From assembly GCA_910577655.1 (NCBI GenBank), contig CAJTOW010000107.1, positions 1-13,142 of the forward strand: a stretch of 13,142 bases of DNA, in the 5' to 3' direction. The translations under genes and the position numbers were made by a program. The notes under the pieces were generated by a model, which saw nothing but the letters and a program-made list of their open reading frames with translations, searched no databases and had not been told where the DNA came from. The DNA comes from an uncultured Lachnospiraceae bacterium (lineage in GTDB: Bacteria > Bacillota > Clostridia > Lachnospirales > Lachnospiraceae). Shown here piece after piece: positions 7,330-13,142 of the stretch (its first letter is position 1; each line of letters opens with the position of its first letter).

Positions 7330-7489
7330 CGTACTAATAATCGGGATTTGGTGATGTGCTGATGAAAAATCCAACTGAAGAGTCAGTCCATGATACAGGT
7401 TCGGTATCTTAATAAAAAGGGCTTCCTTATGTATGCTGCACTTTGCCGGATTAAGCCGATATATACAAATTTTATTAAGGAGAAATACT

Positions 7490-8053
7490 ATGAGCAGACA
7501 GCCGAATTTTCCTTTTGACATGACGGGGTATACCTGCTTTTCTATCATCAACTGCCCTGTAGAGCAGGCAATTCAGCTTTTAAAGGAGTATCCCGACCTC
7601 TGCGCCGCAGAGGACAGAGTTCCCTTTTCATTTCAGATCGCCGCTTTGCCGGAGGAGACAAAGTGGACTCTTCTGCGCTGGCCACGGCCAGGGCGGTTTT
7701 ACGATTTGATGAACCTGACTATGTGGCTGATGGGCTATCGTGCAGGACTGGGCGGTGAGAACCCCATTTTTGTCGCGCTTCCCCCTGCAGAGCGGGCGGC
7801 GGAGGGCCCGCTTCTGGCCCGGCCTGACTACGACAACCAGTTTGGTGATTCCGTGCTGGGTTTCTGGCAAAACTGGAGCTTCGATTACACAATACCAGGA
7901 GAGCGGCTGCGCTGGATCGGTGAGGACGTATTCCCCCGGGAGTATTTCTTCAACGGCCGCGGCTATTCCTCTACTGGTTTCCGGCTGGAGTGGCTGGAAC
8001 ATTCAGAACGTATTCTGGAGTGGGTAGAGTGTCTGGTTTCGATGGAAAAATGA
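7490..8053 (+). CDS. Unknown protein, 187 residues, translationally coupled to a kinase
   Basis: I do not recognise the family. The protein is soluble and Trp/aromatic-rich, with segments such as KWTLLRWPRPGRFYDLMNL, LMGYRAGLGGENPIFVALPP, and FWQNWSFDYTIPGERLRW. It has no signal peptide, membrane segment or nucleotide-binding motif. The compact, acidic, aromatic-rich composition is like that of many small immunity or adaptor proteins, but that is only an impression. The ATG at 7490 is chosen over the upstream start at 7433 because AAGGAG (7477-7482) is seven bases before it. Its TGA stop (8051-8053) overlaps the kinase ATG (8050-8052) in an ATGA junction, so the two are expected to be made together and may interact, for example as kinase substrate or regulator. 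Confidence 0.75.
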   Translation: MSRQPNFPFDMTGYTCFSIINCPVEQAIQLLKEYPDLCAAEDRVPFSFQIAALPEETKWTLLRWPRPGRFYDLMNLTMWLMGYRAGLGGENPIFVALPPAERAAEGPLLARPDYDNQFGDSVLGFWQNWSFDYTIPGERLRWIGEDVFPREYFFNGRGYSSTGFRLEWLEHSERILEWVECLVSMEK

Positions 8054-8898
8054 CATATAAAGAAATCGTGCGTTTGGGATCCGGACGGGATGTGTGGCTG
8101 GTGCTGGAATCTGAAACAAATAAGGTGTTTATAAAGAAATGCCGGAAGGATTTTAAGCAGGAGGTTTATGAAAGCATAAGCCGTATACAGAGTCCCCATA
8201 TTCCCCGGATCTGCCATTGCCAGCAAAAGGAAGGCACACTCTATATTATAGAAGAATACATTGCCGGAGAGACATTGCTGGAGAAGATGGAACATGGATA
8301 CGTGTTTTCAGAAAAGGAAACCATGGAGATCATGGTACAGCTGTGTGAAGCCCTGGAATGTCTCCACATACGGTTTACACCGATTATCCATCGGGATATT
8401 AAGCCGTCTAATATTATGCTCTCCAATGACGGAATCCTGAAGCTCATCGATTATAATGCTGCCCGCTGTTATGAAAAAGGGGCAACAAAGGATACGGAAC
8501 ATATGGGAACACAAGGCTACGCAGCGCCAGAGCAATATGGGTTTTCCCAGACCGATGTGAGAACCGATATCTATGCCATGGGAGTTGTGATGAATTATAT
8601 GCTGGTGGGAAGACCGCCAGGGGAAGAGACGGCTTCCGGAGCTTTGGGGAAAATCATTAGAAAATGTATTCAGATGGATCCGGACAAGCGCTATGATTCT
8701 GTGGGCAGTGTGAAGCTGGAACTGGAGAGACTCCTGGGACGCAGGGAGGAAGAAGCGTATCCCTCCCTCTGGCTTCTTCCGGGCTTTTGCCGCCGGAAGA
8801 AATGGAAAAAGCTGGTGACCGCTCTGGGATACTGTCTGATGGTTCTTGGAGTATGGAAGATAATAGAACTGGGGCAGGTTTGGGGATACTGGCGTTGA
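8050..8898 (+). CDS. Hanks-type Ser/Thr protein kinase with one C-terminal membrane helix
   Basis: A 282-residue kinase that should transfer phosphate from ATP to Ser/Thr residues of unknown targets. Visible motifs: glycine-rich loop LGSGRDVW (9-16), ATP-anchoring Lys in VFIKK (K29), catalytic loop HRDIKPSN (114-121; D116, K118, N121), the metal-binding DFG position as DYN (D134), activation-segment end GTQGYAAPEQYG (153-164), and TDIYAMGV (172-179). After a basic stretch CRRKKWKK there is one hydrophobic segment at about 254-278, placing the kinase domain in the cytoplasm. There are no PASTA repeats, so it is unlike the PrkC cell-wall kinases. The start at 8050 uses the ATGA overlap with the preceding stop; the longer reading from 7990 would overlap the upstream gene deeply and lacks a kinase-like N-terminus. 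No phosphatase gene is seen nearby. A strong terminator follows. Confidence 0.9.
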   Translation: MTYKEIVRLGSGRDVWLVLESETNKVFIKKCRKDFKQEVYESISRIQSPHIPRICHCQQKEGTLYIIEEYIAGETLLEKMEHGYVFSEKETMEIMVQLCEALECLHIRFTPIIHRDIKPSNIMLSNDGILKLIDYNAARCYEKGATKDTEHMGTQGYAAPEQYGFSQTDVRTDIYAMGVVMNYMLVGRPPGEETASGALGKIIRKCIQMDPDKRYDSVGSVKLELERLLGRREEEAYPSLWLLPGFCRRKKWKKLVTALGYCLMVLGVWKIIELGQVWGYWR

Positions 8899-8962
8899 TG
8901 CAGTGGCTGTTGGGATCTGGGGTGTATGCTGGCAGCATACCACAAAAACTCCATAACATAGT

Positions 8963-8998
8963 AAAATGCTGACAAGGGTTACAAGTCAGCATTTTTTT
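8963..8998 (+). terminator. Intrinsic terminator after the kinase, overlapping the XRE 3' end
   Basis: The arm aaaatgctgac (8963-8973) pairs perfectly with gtcagcatttt (8985-8995) around an 11-base loop, and the T run covers 8992-8998. The XRE stop codon on the other strand (8979-8981) lies inside the loop. On the minus strand only four T residues follow, so it should work mainly for the kinase transcript. Confidence 0.9.
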
Positions 8999-9326
8999 GT
9001 GCGGATTTATGATGTTGGACTACATCCTGGATCAGTGATTTTATCAGTGGAAGCGTCTCTTCCGGGCATTGCGCCAGAAGAGAGGACAGTTCTGTGCGTA
9101 TATAGGAAGCATCCTGACGACTGCCATACAGAAGCTCCGTAGGGTTGATTTCCAGATACTGGCAGATCTGGACAAGGCGCTCCAGGCTGATCTGGGTTTT
9201 CCCACGCTCGATTTTGCTGATAAACGTAGTGGAAACATTCAGATGCTCTGCCAGCCGTTCCTGGGTAATCTGTTTTTTCTTTCTATGGGATGTAACCGTT
9301 TGCCCAAGCTGTTGATAATCAATCAT
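8979..9326 (-). CDS. XRE-family transcriptional regulator, 115 residues
   Basis: A small DNA-binding protein. Residues about 7-60 form a classic HTH_3 (Cro/cI) domain: LGQTVTSHRKKKQITQERLA, then EHLNVSTTFISKIERGKTQI, then SLERLVQICQYLEINPTELL. The remaining 50 residues are helical and hydrophilic, perhaps for dimerisation. The start at ATG 9326 (MIDYQQLG) is preferred to the in-frame GTG at 9338, because that GTG is part of the ribosome binding site itself: GAGGTG (9336-9341 on the minus strand) lies nine bases before ATG 9326. A miniature transposable element begins 22 bases upstream of the start codon, so native promoter sequences may have been displaced. The gene converges on the kinase and diverges from the exported protein at 9673; either could be its target. 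Confidence 0.88.
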   Translation of the reverse strand: MIDYQQLGQTVTSHRKKKQITQERLAEHLNVSTTFISKIERGKTQISLERLVQICQYLEINPTELLYGSRQDASYIRTELSSLLAQCPEETLPLIKSLIQDVVQHHKSAQKNADL

Positions 9327-9339
9327 GATTGTATTCACC

Positions 9340-9517
9340 TCAATTTAGTTACAGTTCAGACGGGCGGCAAATCGGATAAGAAAGTGTGTTGCAAACATGT
9401 TTTTGTTTGCATAAGCGCTTTCTTATCTGATTTGACATCGGGCTGACGCCCAAAGCTTCTTGTCCCCGATGCATTTCGGGGACAAGAAGATGTCCGTCTG
9501 AACTGTTACTCAATTTA
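9340..9517. mobile_element. MITE-like miniature element with 8-bp target duplication
   Basis: The 162-bp element spans 9348-9509. Its ends are 16-bp terminal inverted repeats matching at 15 positions: gttacagttcagacgg at 9348-9363 and, inverted, ccgtctgaactgttac at 9494-9509. Identical 8-bp copies of tcaattta flank it at 9340-9347 and 9510-9517, as expected for a target duplication. It has no coding capacity. Inside, 9368-9384 pairs with 9418-9434 over 17 bp, 9390-9396 with 9405-9411, and 9456-9469 with 9476-9489 over 14 bp. An 8-bp duplication and one end reading GTAA on the outside fit mobilisation by an IS66-type transposase, which is an inference. A diverged relative lies at 1454-1622. 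Confidence 0.85.
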
Positions 9518-9547
9518 TTTTATCCGAATGGGATGAAAAAAATAAGG

Positions 9548-9580
9548 AACCTATAGGTTTTATTATATTGACTTATAAGT
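9548..9580. promoter_or_regulatory. Two perfect palindromes around the -35, candidate operators
   Basis: A perfect 12-bp palindrome, aacctataggtt (9548-9559), ends eight bases before the -35 hexamer. A perfect 10-bp palindrome, acttataagt (9571-9580), overlaps the -35 and the spacer. Positions like these suit a dimeric repressor; the XRE protein encoded next door is one candidate binder. Confidence 0.4.
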
Positions 9581-9596
9581 TGATAAAAGATATACT
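9568..9596 (+). promoter_or_regulatory. Strong sigma-A promoter for the exported protein gene
   Basis: TTGACT (9568-9573) and TATACT (9591-9596), each five of six to consensus, are spaced by exactly 17 bases in AT-rich DNA. Transcription should start near 9603, giving a leader of about 70 bases before the ATG at 9673. Confidence 0.75.
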
Positions 9597-9672
9597 GGAA
9601 TAAGATGGAAACTGGTGACAGGGTGGATTCCATTAATGGAAAAAGGAATATAAAACTGGAGGAAAATATTCT

Positions 9673-10281
9673 ATGAAAAGAAAAATGTTCATGTGGGTTT
9701 TTGTGATGGTCTTCTGTAGTATCATTATACTTCCGGCATTTGCCGCAAAACGTCAGAGGATACCTAATATAAATGTTACAGTTGTGACTGACAAGACAGA
9801 AATTACATTAGACGATATAGAGGTCCAGACAGGTTCCGCAGAATACTCGTGTGTCTCTAAAGAATACAATCCTATCTCGAGCCATGTTATTTTGAAGTTA
9901 CAAGCCACAGACGGATATTATTTTGCCATGACAAAAGCAAGCCAGGTGATGTTGACCGGGGCGACCTATATCAGGGGAACAAAAATGGAAGGTTCCGCAG
10001 TCCTGGAGCTGACAGTCGCTCTCCCAGAAACCTGTATCTGGAAAGAGGACTGGAAAAACTGGGTACCAGATGGAAATGGAATAAAATATTTAAACGATGA
10101 TGGGACATATGCTTCCCCAGGCTGGAAAGAGATCGATCAAAAACAGTATTATTTTGATGAAAATGGCTATGTGCTTGTGGATACCCGGACACCTGACGGC
10201 TATTACGTGAATAGCGAAGGTGTATGGGATGGTAAGAGCGCCATGCAGGCAGCAGGTTCTGGGAATAATGAGATGGAATGA
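9673..10281 (+). CDS. Secreted protein with C-terminal cell-wall-binding-type repeats
   Basis: A 202-residue exported protein. Residues 1-25 are a signal peptide (MKRK, a long hydrophobic core, then LPAFAA). Residues about 31-118 form a beta-rich domain (NINVTVVTDKTEITLDDIEV and on) of no family I can name. Residues about 122-187 carry aromatic-glycine repeats of the choline/glucan-binding type: WVPDGNGIKYLNDDGTYASP, GWKEIDQKQYYFDENGYVLV, and DGYYVNSEGVWDG. Such repeats attach proteins non-covalently to wall polymers. Only about two or three units are present, fewer than in large surface proteins, so wall binding may be weak. GGAGG (9658-9662) lies ten bases before the start. The gene has its own promoter and is followed by a 156-base gap before the lipoprotein-like gene on the same strand. 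Confidence 0.82.
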   Translation: MKRKMFMWVFVMVFCSIIILPAFAAKRQRIPNINVTVVTDKTEITLDDIEVQTGSAEYSCVSKEYNPISSHVILKLQATDGYYFAMTKASQVMLTGATYIRGTKMEGSAVLELTVALPETCIWKEDWKNWVPDGNGIKYLNDDGTYASPGWKEIDQKQYYFDENGYVLVDTRTPDGYYVNSEGVWDGKSAMQAAGSGNNEME

Positions 10282-10296
10282 GGATTATTATGTATA

Positions 10297-10335
10297 TTGA
10301 CATCAAAGCATACAAATATTTTTAAGGTTTATAAT
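10297..10335 (+). promoter_or_regulatory. Candidate promoter elements before the lipoprotein gene
   Basis: A perfect TTGACA occurs at 10297-10302 and a perfect TATAAT at 10330-10335, but they are 27 bases apart, too far to work together. TTGACA at 17-bp spacing meets only TTTTAA. Either two weak promoters overlap here or an activator is needed. Confidence 0.3.
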
Positions 10336-10343
10336 CTTTCCGG

Positions 10344-10387
10344 AAATCCTCGAAAGCTCTATAGTGTTTATGGGCTTTCGGGGATTT
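10344..10387 (+). other. 16-bp hairpin in the leader of the lipoprotein gene
   Basis: The arm aaatcctcgaaagctc (10344-10359) pairs with gggctttcggggattt (10372-10387) with two G-U wobbles and a 12-base loop. No T-tract follows on either strand, so it is not a standard terminator. It stands about 50 bases before the start codon and could protect the message or serve as a control element. Confidence 0.5.
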
Positions 10388-10437
10388 GGCGTTATCAAAT
10401 GTCTGGATTTTGTTGAAAAACAGGGAGGTTCAGAAAA

Positions 10438-12567
10438 ATGGGAGATTTTAAGATCGGATGTACAGATTATTTTAAAAACAGTCAGATTAATGGCAGGTTT
10501 TCCGTATTACTTTTAACAATATTAACAGGTATATTCCTATTTGGATGTGGTTCAGGCAATAACGATCTGGTAAGTGAAGCTATTTCTGATAATCGTATAG
10601 TCAAGGAAACTGTTTCCGGCGAAATTACTCCCAGTGATAATACGGCAGATGAGACCATTTCAGTTGACAGCACAGAAAGTGAAATTATTTCCAGTAATAC
10701 GATGCCGGATGAGATCATTTCAGATGATCATATGACAACCACTGCCGGTTCAGACCGTGAGACGGATGCCGCAGTGGAGACACCGCTTTTTTCCGGTGAA
10801 CTGGCCTTTTTAGAGACGAATGAATTTCAAACCGCCGAAACCATCGGCGCAGGCAATGAAGAGCCTGCAGAGATCTTTGAGGAGTATCCGGATTTACTTA
10901 CATCAACCCAGAAAAATTCGATTAATATGCTGAATTATATAACGGTTCTCACCCAGGAGATTAATGAATCAAAAGGAAGCCGGATTTATCTGGAATCTGT
11001 ATATTCATCATTAATCAATAATATCAACCCGAATGCTGTTGATACAAGAACACAGGCACAGATGACGAGTATTCTGGATACTCTTGAGGGATACCGGATG
11101 ATTAATGTCAAGAGAAAACGCCTTGAATATCTTTATGAGCAGAATCGTGCCCAGGCTCTCAGGCAGGCTATTCCGAATCCTGTAGGATTGCTAAGTGCAG
11201 TACAGTCCGGCAGTTTGCTGAAGGGGGCCGTGTCTGTTATTTATATGGCAGTGGATTCAGCATCAAGCTATACTGCGGTATCTTCCCAGGCAGATTTACA
11301 ATATTTGCAAGGTGGGTGGGAGCTTGATGATGCAGAGTCCGCAGAGCTGCATAACAGCAGGAAGGCTGCATTTAATTACATGATCAACATGGTACGGGAT
11401 AATTCCCTGCCTGGTGATTATGCATTAACAGAAGAAACTGTACAGAGCTTTGTTGAATGGAAGAACAACACGAATCTGGTTCGTAAGACAGCATGGCTGG
11501 AAACAAACAGGGAGACTTACCAGCAACTGGGGATATATTGGCTTGAACTGGCGAGGGCTTACTATGATTCCCAGGAATATGAGAAATGTCTGGATGCCAT
11601 TGACCAGTATGAAGCTGTCACTGCACGCATTTTCCGCAAGGATCTTGACTATGCAAAAGCGCTTCCCATGGCTGTCATTTCTGCCAAAGAGATTTTGGGT
11701 AATCATGAATATATTGAGGCTGCGGACAGATATACTGCTGCAATTCTGGCCAATACAAATGATGATAATTGGGCGCTGCGTTATTTTGCTGCACAGATTT
11801 ATCTGGATTTGTACGCAGCAACAAAAGAAGCTGAATATTTAGATAAATCATATGAGATAGCATTTAATAATGTAAATATCCTTGTTGGTGAACAGCGCAG
11901 TCTGAATGCGGCATATCTTTCGGATGTTCGGTTGGAGAAGGCGGGCAAAAATGCTACAAAACGTGAAAAAGAGGAGATTAAACAATACAATAAACTTCTA
12001 AAGGAAGAACGCAAGACCGCTCTGCCTCCGGTAAGTGAAGCTTTATACCTGAACTGCAGTTTGTTGTTTGCATTGGCGGATGAGCGGGATATTCCATCCA
12101 GGGAGCAGATTCGAATTGAGTCCATTTTACATGAAAATGGGGAAAATATCTTTTTAACAACTGCTCTGGATGACCAGTTCTGGTTTAGCAGTCATAAAGG
12201 CAGAATGGATTCCGATGAGATCCATGTGACGTTTGATGGTGATAAACTGTCGGTTCCGGTGACATGTATTACTGACAGATCAAAAATATATGTAACAGTA
12301 TCCGGATCCAATGGCAAGATGATATTGGAAGACTGGACAGTAAAAAAAGTTGAAAGACCTAAGGGCGTTGACCAGTCTGAATTTATAGCTGCATATACAA
12401 GCAGTGAGGGAGAAGATTACGAGTATCAGGCTGGTGATACAATTACTGTTAAAATAATTCCGATTGAAGAATTGTCAGAAGAACCGATAGAGTTTACATA
12501 TGATGCGGTTGCCAAAAAGAAAATGAAAGTGTTGGATGATATTGTATTTGAGAGGAAGATAAAATGA
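10438..12567 (+). CDS. Large lipoprotein-like surface protein with repeat stalk and possible TPR region
   Basis: A 709-residue exported protein of unknown function. A hydrophobic segment at 21-36 ends in FLFGC, a near-lipobox with Cys37 as the probable lipidated residue, although Phe at -2 is not typical. Residues 46-100 are a low-complexity Ser/Thr/Asp/Glu stalk of imperfect ten-residue repeats (KETVSGEITP, DETISVDSTE, SEIISSNTMP, DEIISDDHMT). The region about 350-480 is helical with TPR-like pairs (YQQLGIYWLELARAYYDSQE; ALRYFAAQIYLDLYAATKEA). A basic linker at 500-528 follows, then a beta-rich C-terminal part from about 575 (VTFDGDKLSVPVTC; KIYVTVSGSNGKM) that could be Ig-like. AGGGAGG (10422-10428) is nine bases before the start. 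Its TGA overlaps the next ATG by four bases, so the two genes form an operon. It is AT-richer than the left part of the window. Confidence 0.82.
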   Translation: MGDFKIGCTDYFKNSQINGRFSVLLLTILTGIFLFGCGSGNNDLVSEAISDNRIVKETVSGEITPSDNTADETISVDSTESEIISSNTMPDEIISDDHMTTTAGSDRETDAAVETPLFSGELAFLETNEFQTAETIGAGNEEPAEIFEEYPDLLTSTQKNSINMLNYITVLTQEINESKGSRIYLESVYSSLINNINPNAVDTRTQAQMTSILDTLEGYRMINVKRKRLEYLYEQNRAQALRQAIPNPVGLLSAVQSGSLLKGAVSVIYMAVDSASSYTAVSSQADLQYLQGGWELDDAESAELHNSRKAAFNYMINMVRDNSLPGDYALTEETVQSFVEWKNNTNLVRKTAWLETNRETYQQLGIYWLELARAYYDSQEYEKCLDAIDQYEAVTARIFRKDLDYAKALPMAVISAKEILGNHEYIEAADRYTAAILANTNDDNWALRYFAAQIYLDLYAATKEAEYLDKSYEIAFNNVNILVGEQRSLNAAYLSDVRLEKAGKNATKREKEEIKQYNKLLKEERKTALPPVSEALYLNCSLLFALADERDIPSREQIRIESILHENGENIFLTTALDDQFWFSSHKGRMDSDEIHVTFDGDKLSVPVTCITDRSKIYVTVSGSNGKMILEDWTVKKVERPKGVDQSEFIAAYTSSEGEDYEYQAGDTITVKIIPIEELSEEPIEFTYDAVAKKKMKVLDDIVFERKIK
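10573..10737 (+). repeat. Decapeptide-encoding repeats in the lipoprotein stalk
   Basis: Five imperfect 30-base units encode (S/K/D)E(A/T/I)(I/V)S-type decapeptides at residues 46-55, 56-65, 71-80, 81-90 and 91-100, with a five-residue interruption (SDNTA) between the second and third. Codons differ among units, so they are old or under protein-level selection. Confidence 0.55.
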
Positions 12568-13094
12568 TGAAACGCTTCTCTGCTTTCCTGCTGGCAATAT
12601 GTTTATCAGTTTCATTTCCTGGCATTGCGTCTGCATGTGACGAAAACCAGACTGGTACCTATATCGCACAGATACTGTTTGGGGATAGTGCTTTAAGCCA
12701 TGAGTCAGATGAAAAAGTGAAAATGCTGTTGAACGCGCTCTATATGTGCAGTATGCAGTCAGATGGAGCGGGCCAGGAAAAGCTGGATTTTTTAAAGGGG
12801 AAAAGAATCGGTATTATTCCGTCTCTGCCAAATCTTAATATCAAAGGAGCTTATTTATCGGAATGCTCTCACAATCGCTGGGAGTATGAGTATGCGGCAG
12901 ATAAAACGATACAGAGCAATAGGAGGAAGCTCCTGCAGAAAACGGTAAATAAAGTTTTTGATTTTGGTTTCATTGACAACTGGTTTGGAAGTGACAGTGG
13001 AAAATGCAACAGTTTTGCAGCTTTTCTTTATTATTCACATATTCTATCTGATTATTTGGCGGATGATCCGGCAAATACAGAAGTATTACCTTAA
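12564..13094 (+). CDS. Small secreted protein, possibly a shortened form of a larger clostridial secreted protein
   Basis: A 176-residue exported protein. Residues 1-24 are a signal peptide (MMKRFSAFLL, then SFPGIASA), with Cys25 right at the cleavage point; the -3 Ala makes signal peptidase I likelier than lipoprotein processing. The mature part has four further cysteines (62, 101, 148 and 25 counted) and an aromatic-rich end: VNKVFDFGFIDNWFG, then SGKCNSFAAFLYYSHILSDY. I recall similar segments as the N-terminal part of longer secreted proteins in Lachnospiraceae, some with a nuclease domain after the DYLADDP motif; here the chain stops ten residues later, so it may be truncated. That comparison is from memory. 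The start overlaps the preceding stop (ATGA, 12564-12567), with AGAGG eight bases upstream, so it should be co-translated with the lipoprotein-like protein. Confidence 0.72.
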   Translation: MMKRFSAFLLAICLSVSFPGIASACDENQTGTYIAQILFGDSALSHESDEKVKMLLNALYMCSMQSDGAGQEKLDFLKGKRIGIIPSLPNLNIKGAYLSECSHNRWEYEYAADKTIQSNRRKLLQKTVNKVFDFGFIDNWFGSDSGKCNSFAAFLYYSHILSDYLADDPANTEVLP

Positions 13095-13119
13095 TCCGTG
13101 AAGCTTAATTATTATTCCA

Positions 13120-13128
13120 TGCTATAAT
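13120..13128 (+). promoter_or_regulatory. Extended -10 promoter element at the window edge
   Basis: TGC followed directly by a perfect TATAAT (13123-13128) makes an extended -10. No good -35 hexamer is seen at 16-18 bases upstream. It would drive a gene beyond the end of the window. Confidence 0.4.
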
Positions 13129-13142
13129 CGCTCTGTTTATGC

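Noticed and set aside
8898..8972. A 24-codon ORF starting in the kinase stop (TGATG), running to the terminator; possibly a frameshifted kinase tail.
   Set aside because: No signal in its composition, no ribosome binding site of note, and the kinase already ends sensibly after its membrane helix.
1..13142. CRISPR array, tRNA or rRNA genes.
   Set aside because: No regularly spaced direct repeats and no tRNA- or rRNA-like sequences were recognised.

Overview
The window looks like a chromosomal segment from a low-to-mid GC Gram-positive Clostridia bacterium, most likely Lachnospiraceae. The signs are strong AGGAGG-type ribosome binding sites, intrinsic terminators, a SleB/CwlJ-type cell-wall hydrolase, a LysM protein, Gram-positive cell-wall-binding repeats and a Hanks-type kinase. 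This placement rests on protein style, not on a marker gene. Names of families are from recognition of motifs; no database search was run.

Layout. (1) 106-1166: a D-2-hydroxyacid dehydrogenase of the SerA superfamily with its own terminator. (2) 1167-1680: a long non-coding stretch with inverted repeats, an RNA-like fold and a decayed copy of a small transposable repeat. (3) 1681-2605: a secreted SleB-like hydrolase, a 43-residue protein, and a strong hairpin between convergent genes. (4) 2616-5931, minus strand: an OLD-family ATPase/TOPRIM nuclease followed 61 bases later by a membrane-anchored LysM protein. (5) 6086-8998: an HTH regulator diverging from an unknown soluble gene, then a promoter, an unknown 187-residue protein and a membrane-anchored Ser/Thr kinase whose start codon overlaps the previous stop. 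(6) 8979-9517: an XRE regulator whose leader carries a 162-bp miniature transposable element with an 8-bp target duplication. (7) 9591-13094, by eye more AT-rich: three exported proteins (one with cell-wall-binding repeats, one lipoprotein-like with a repeat-rich stalk and possible TPR region, one small secreted protein), the last two overlapping by 4 bases.

How genes may work together. The kinase and the 187-residue protein are almost certainly translated as a pair. The HTH protein at 6086-6526 belongs, as far as I can judge, to a regulator type that I associate with Ser/Thr kinase loci in this bacterial group, so 6086-8898 may be one signalling module of unknown output. The OLD nuclease resembles anti-phage effectors but has no visible helicase partner. 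The right-hand exported genes probably form a cell-surface module.

The clearest discoveries from sequence alone are the miniature element (16-bp terminal inverted repeats, perfect 8-bp target duplication, nested hairpins), which lands just upstream of the XRE ribosome binding site, and its diverged relative in opposite orientation near position 1500.
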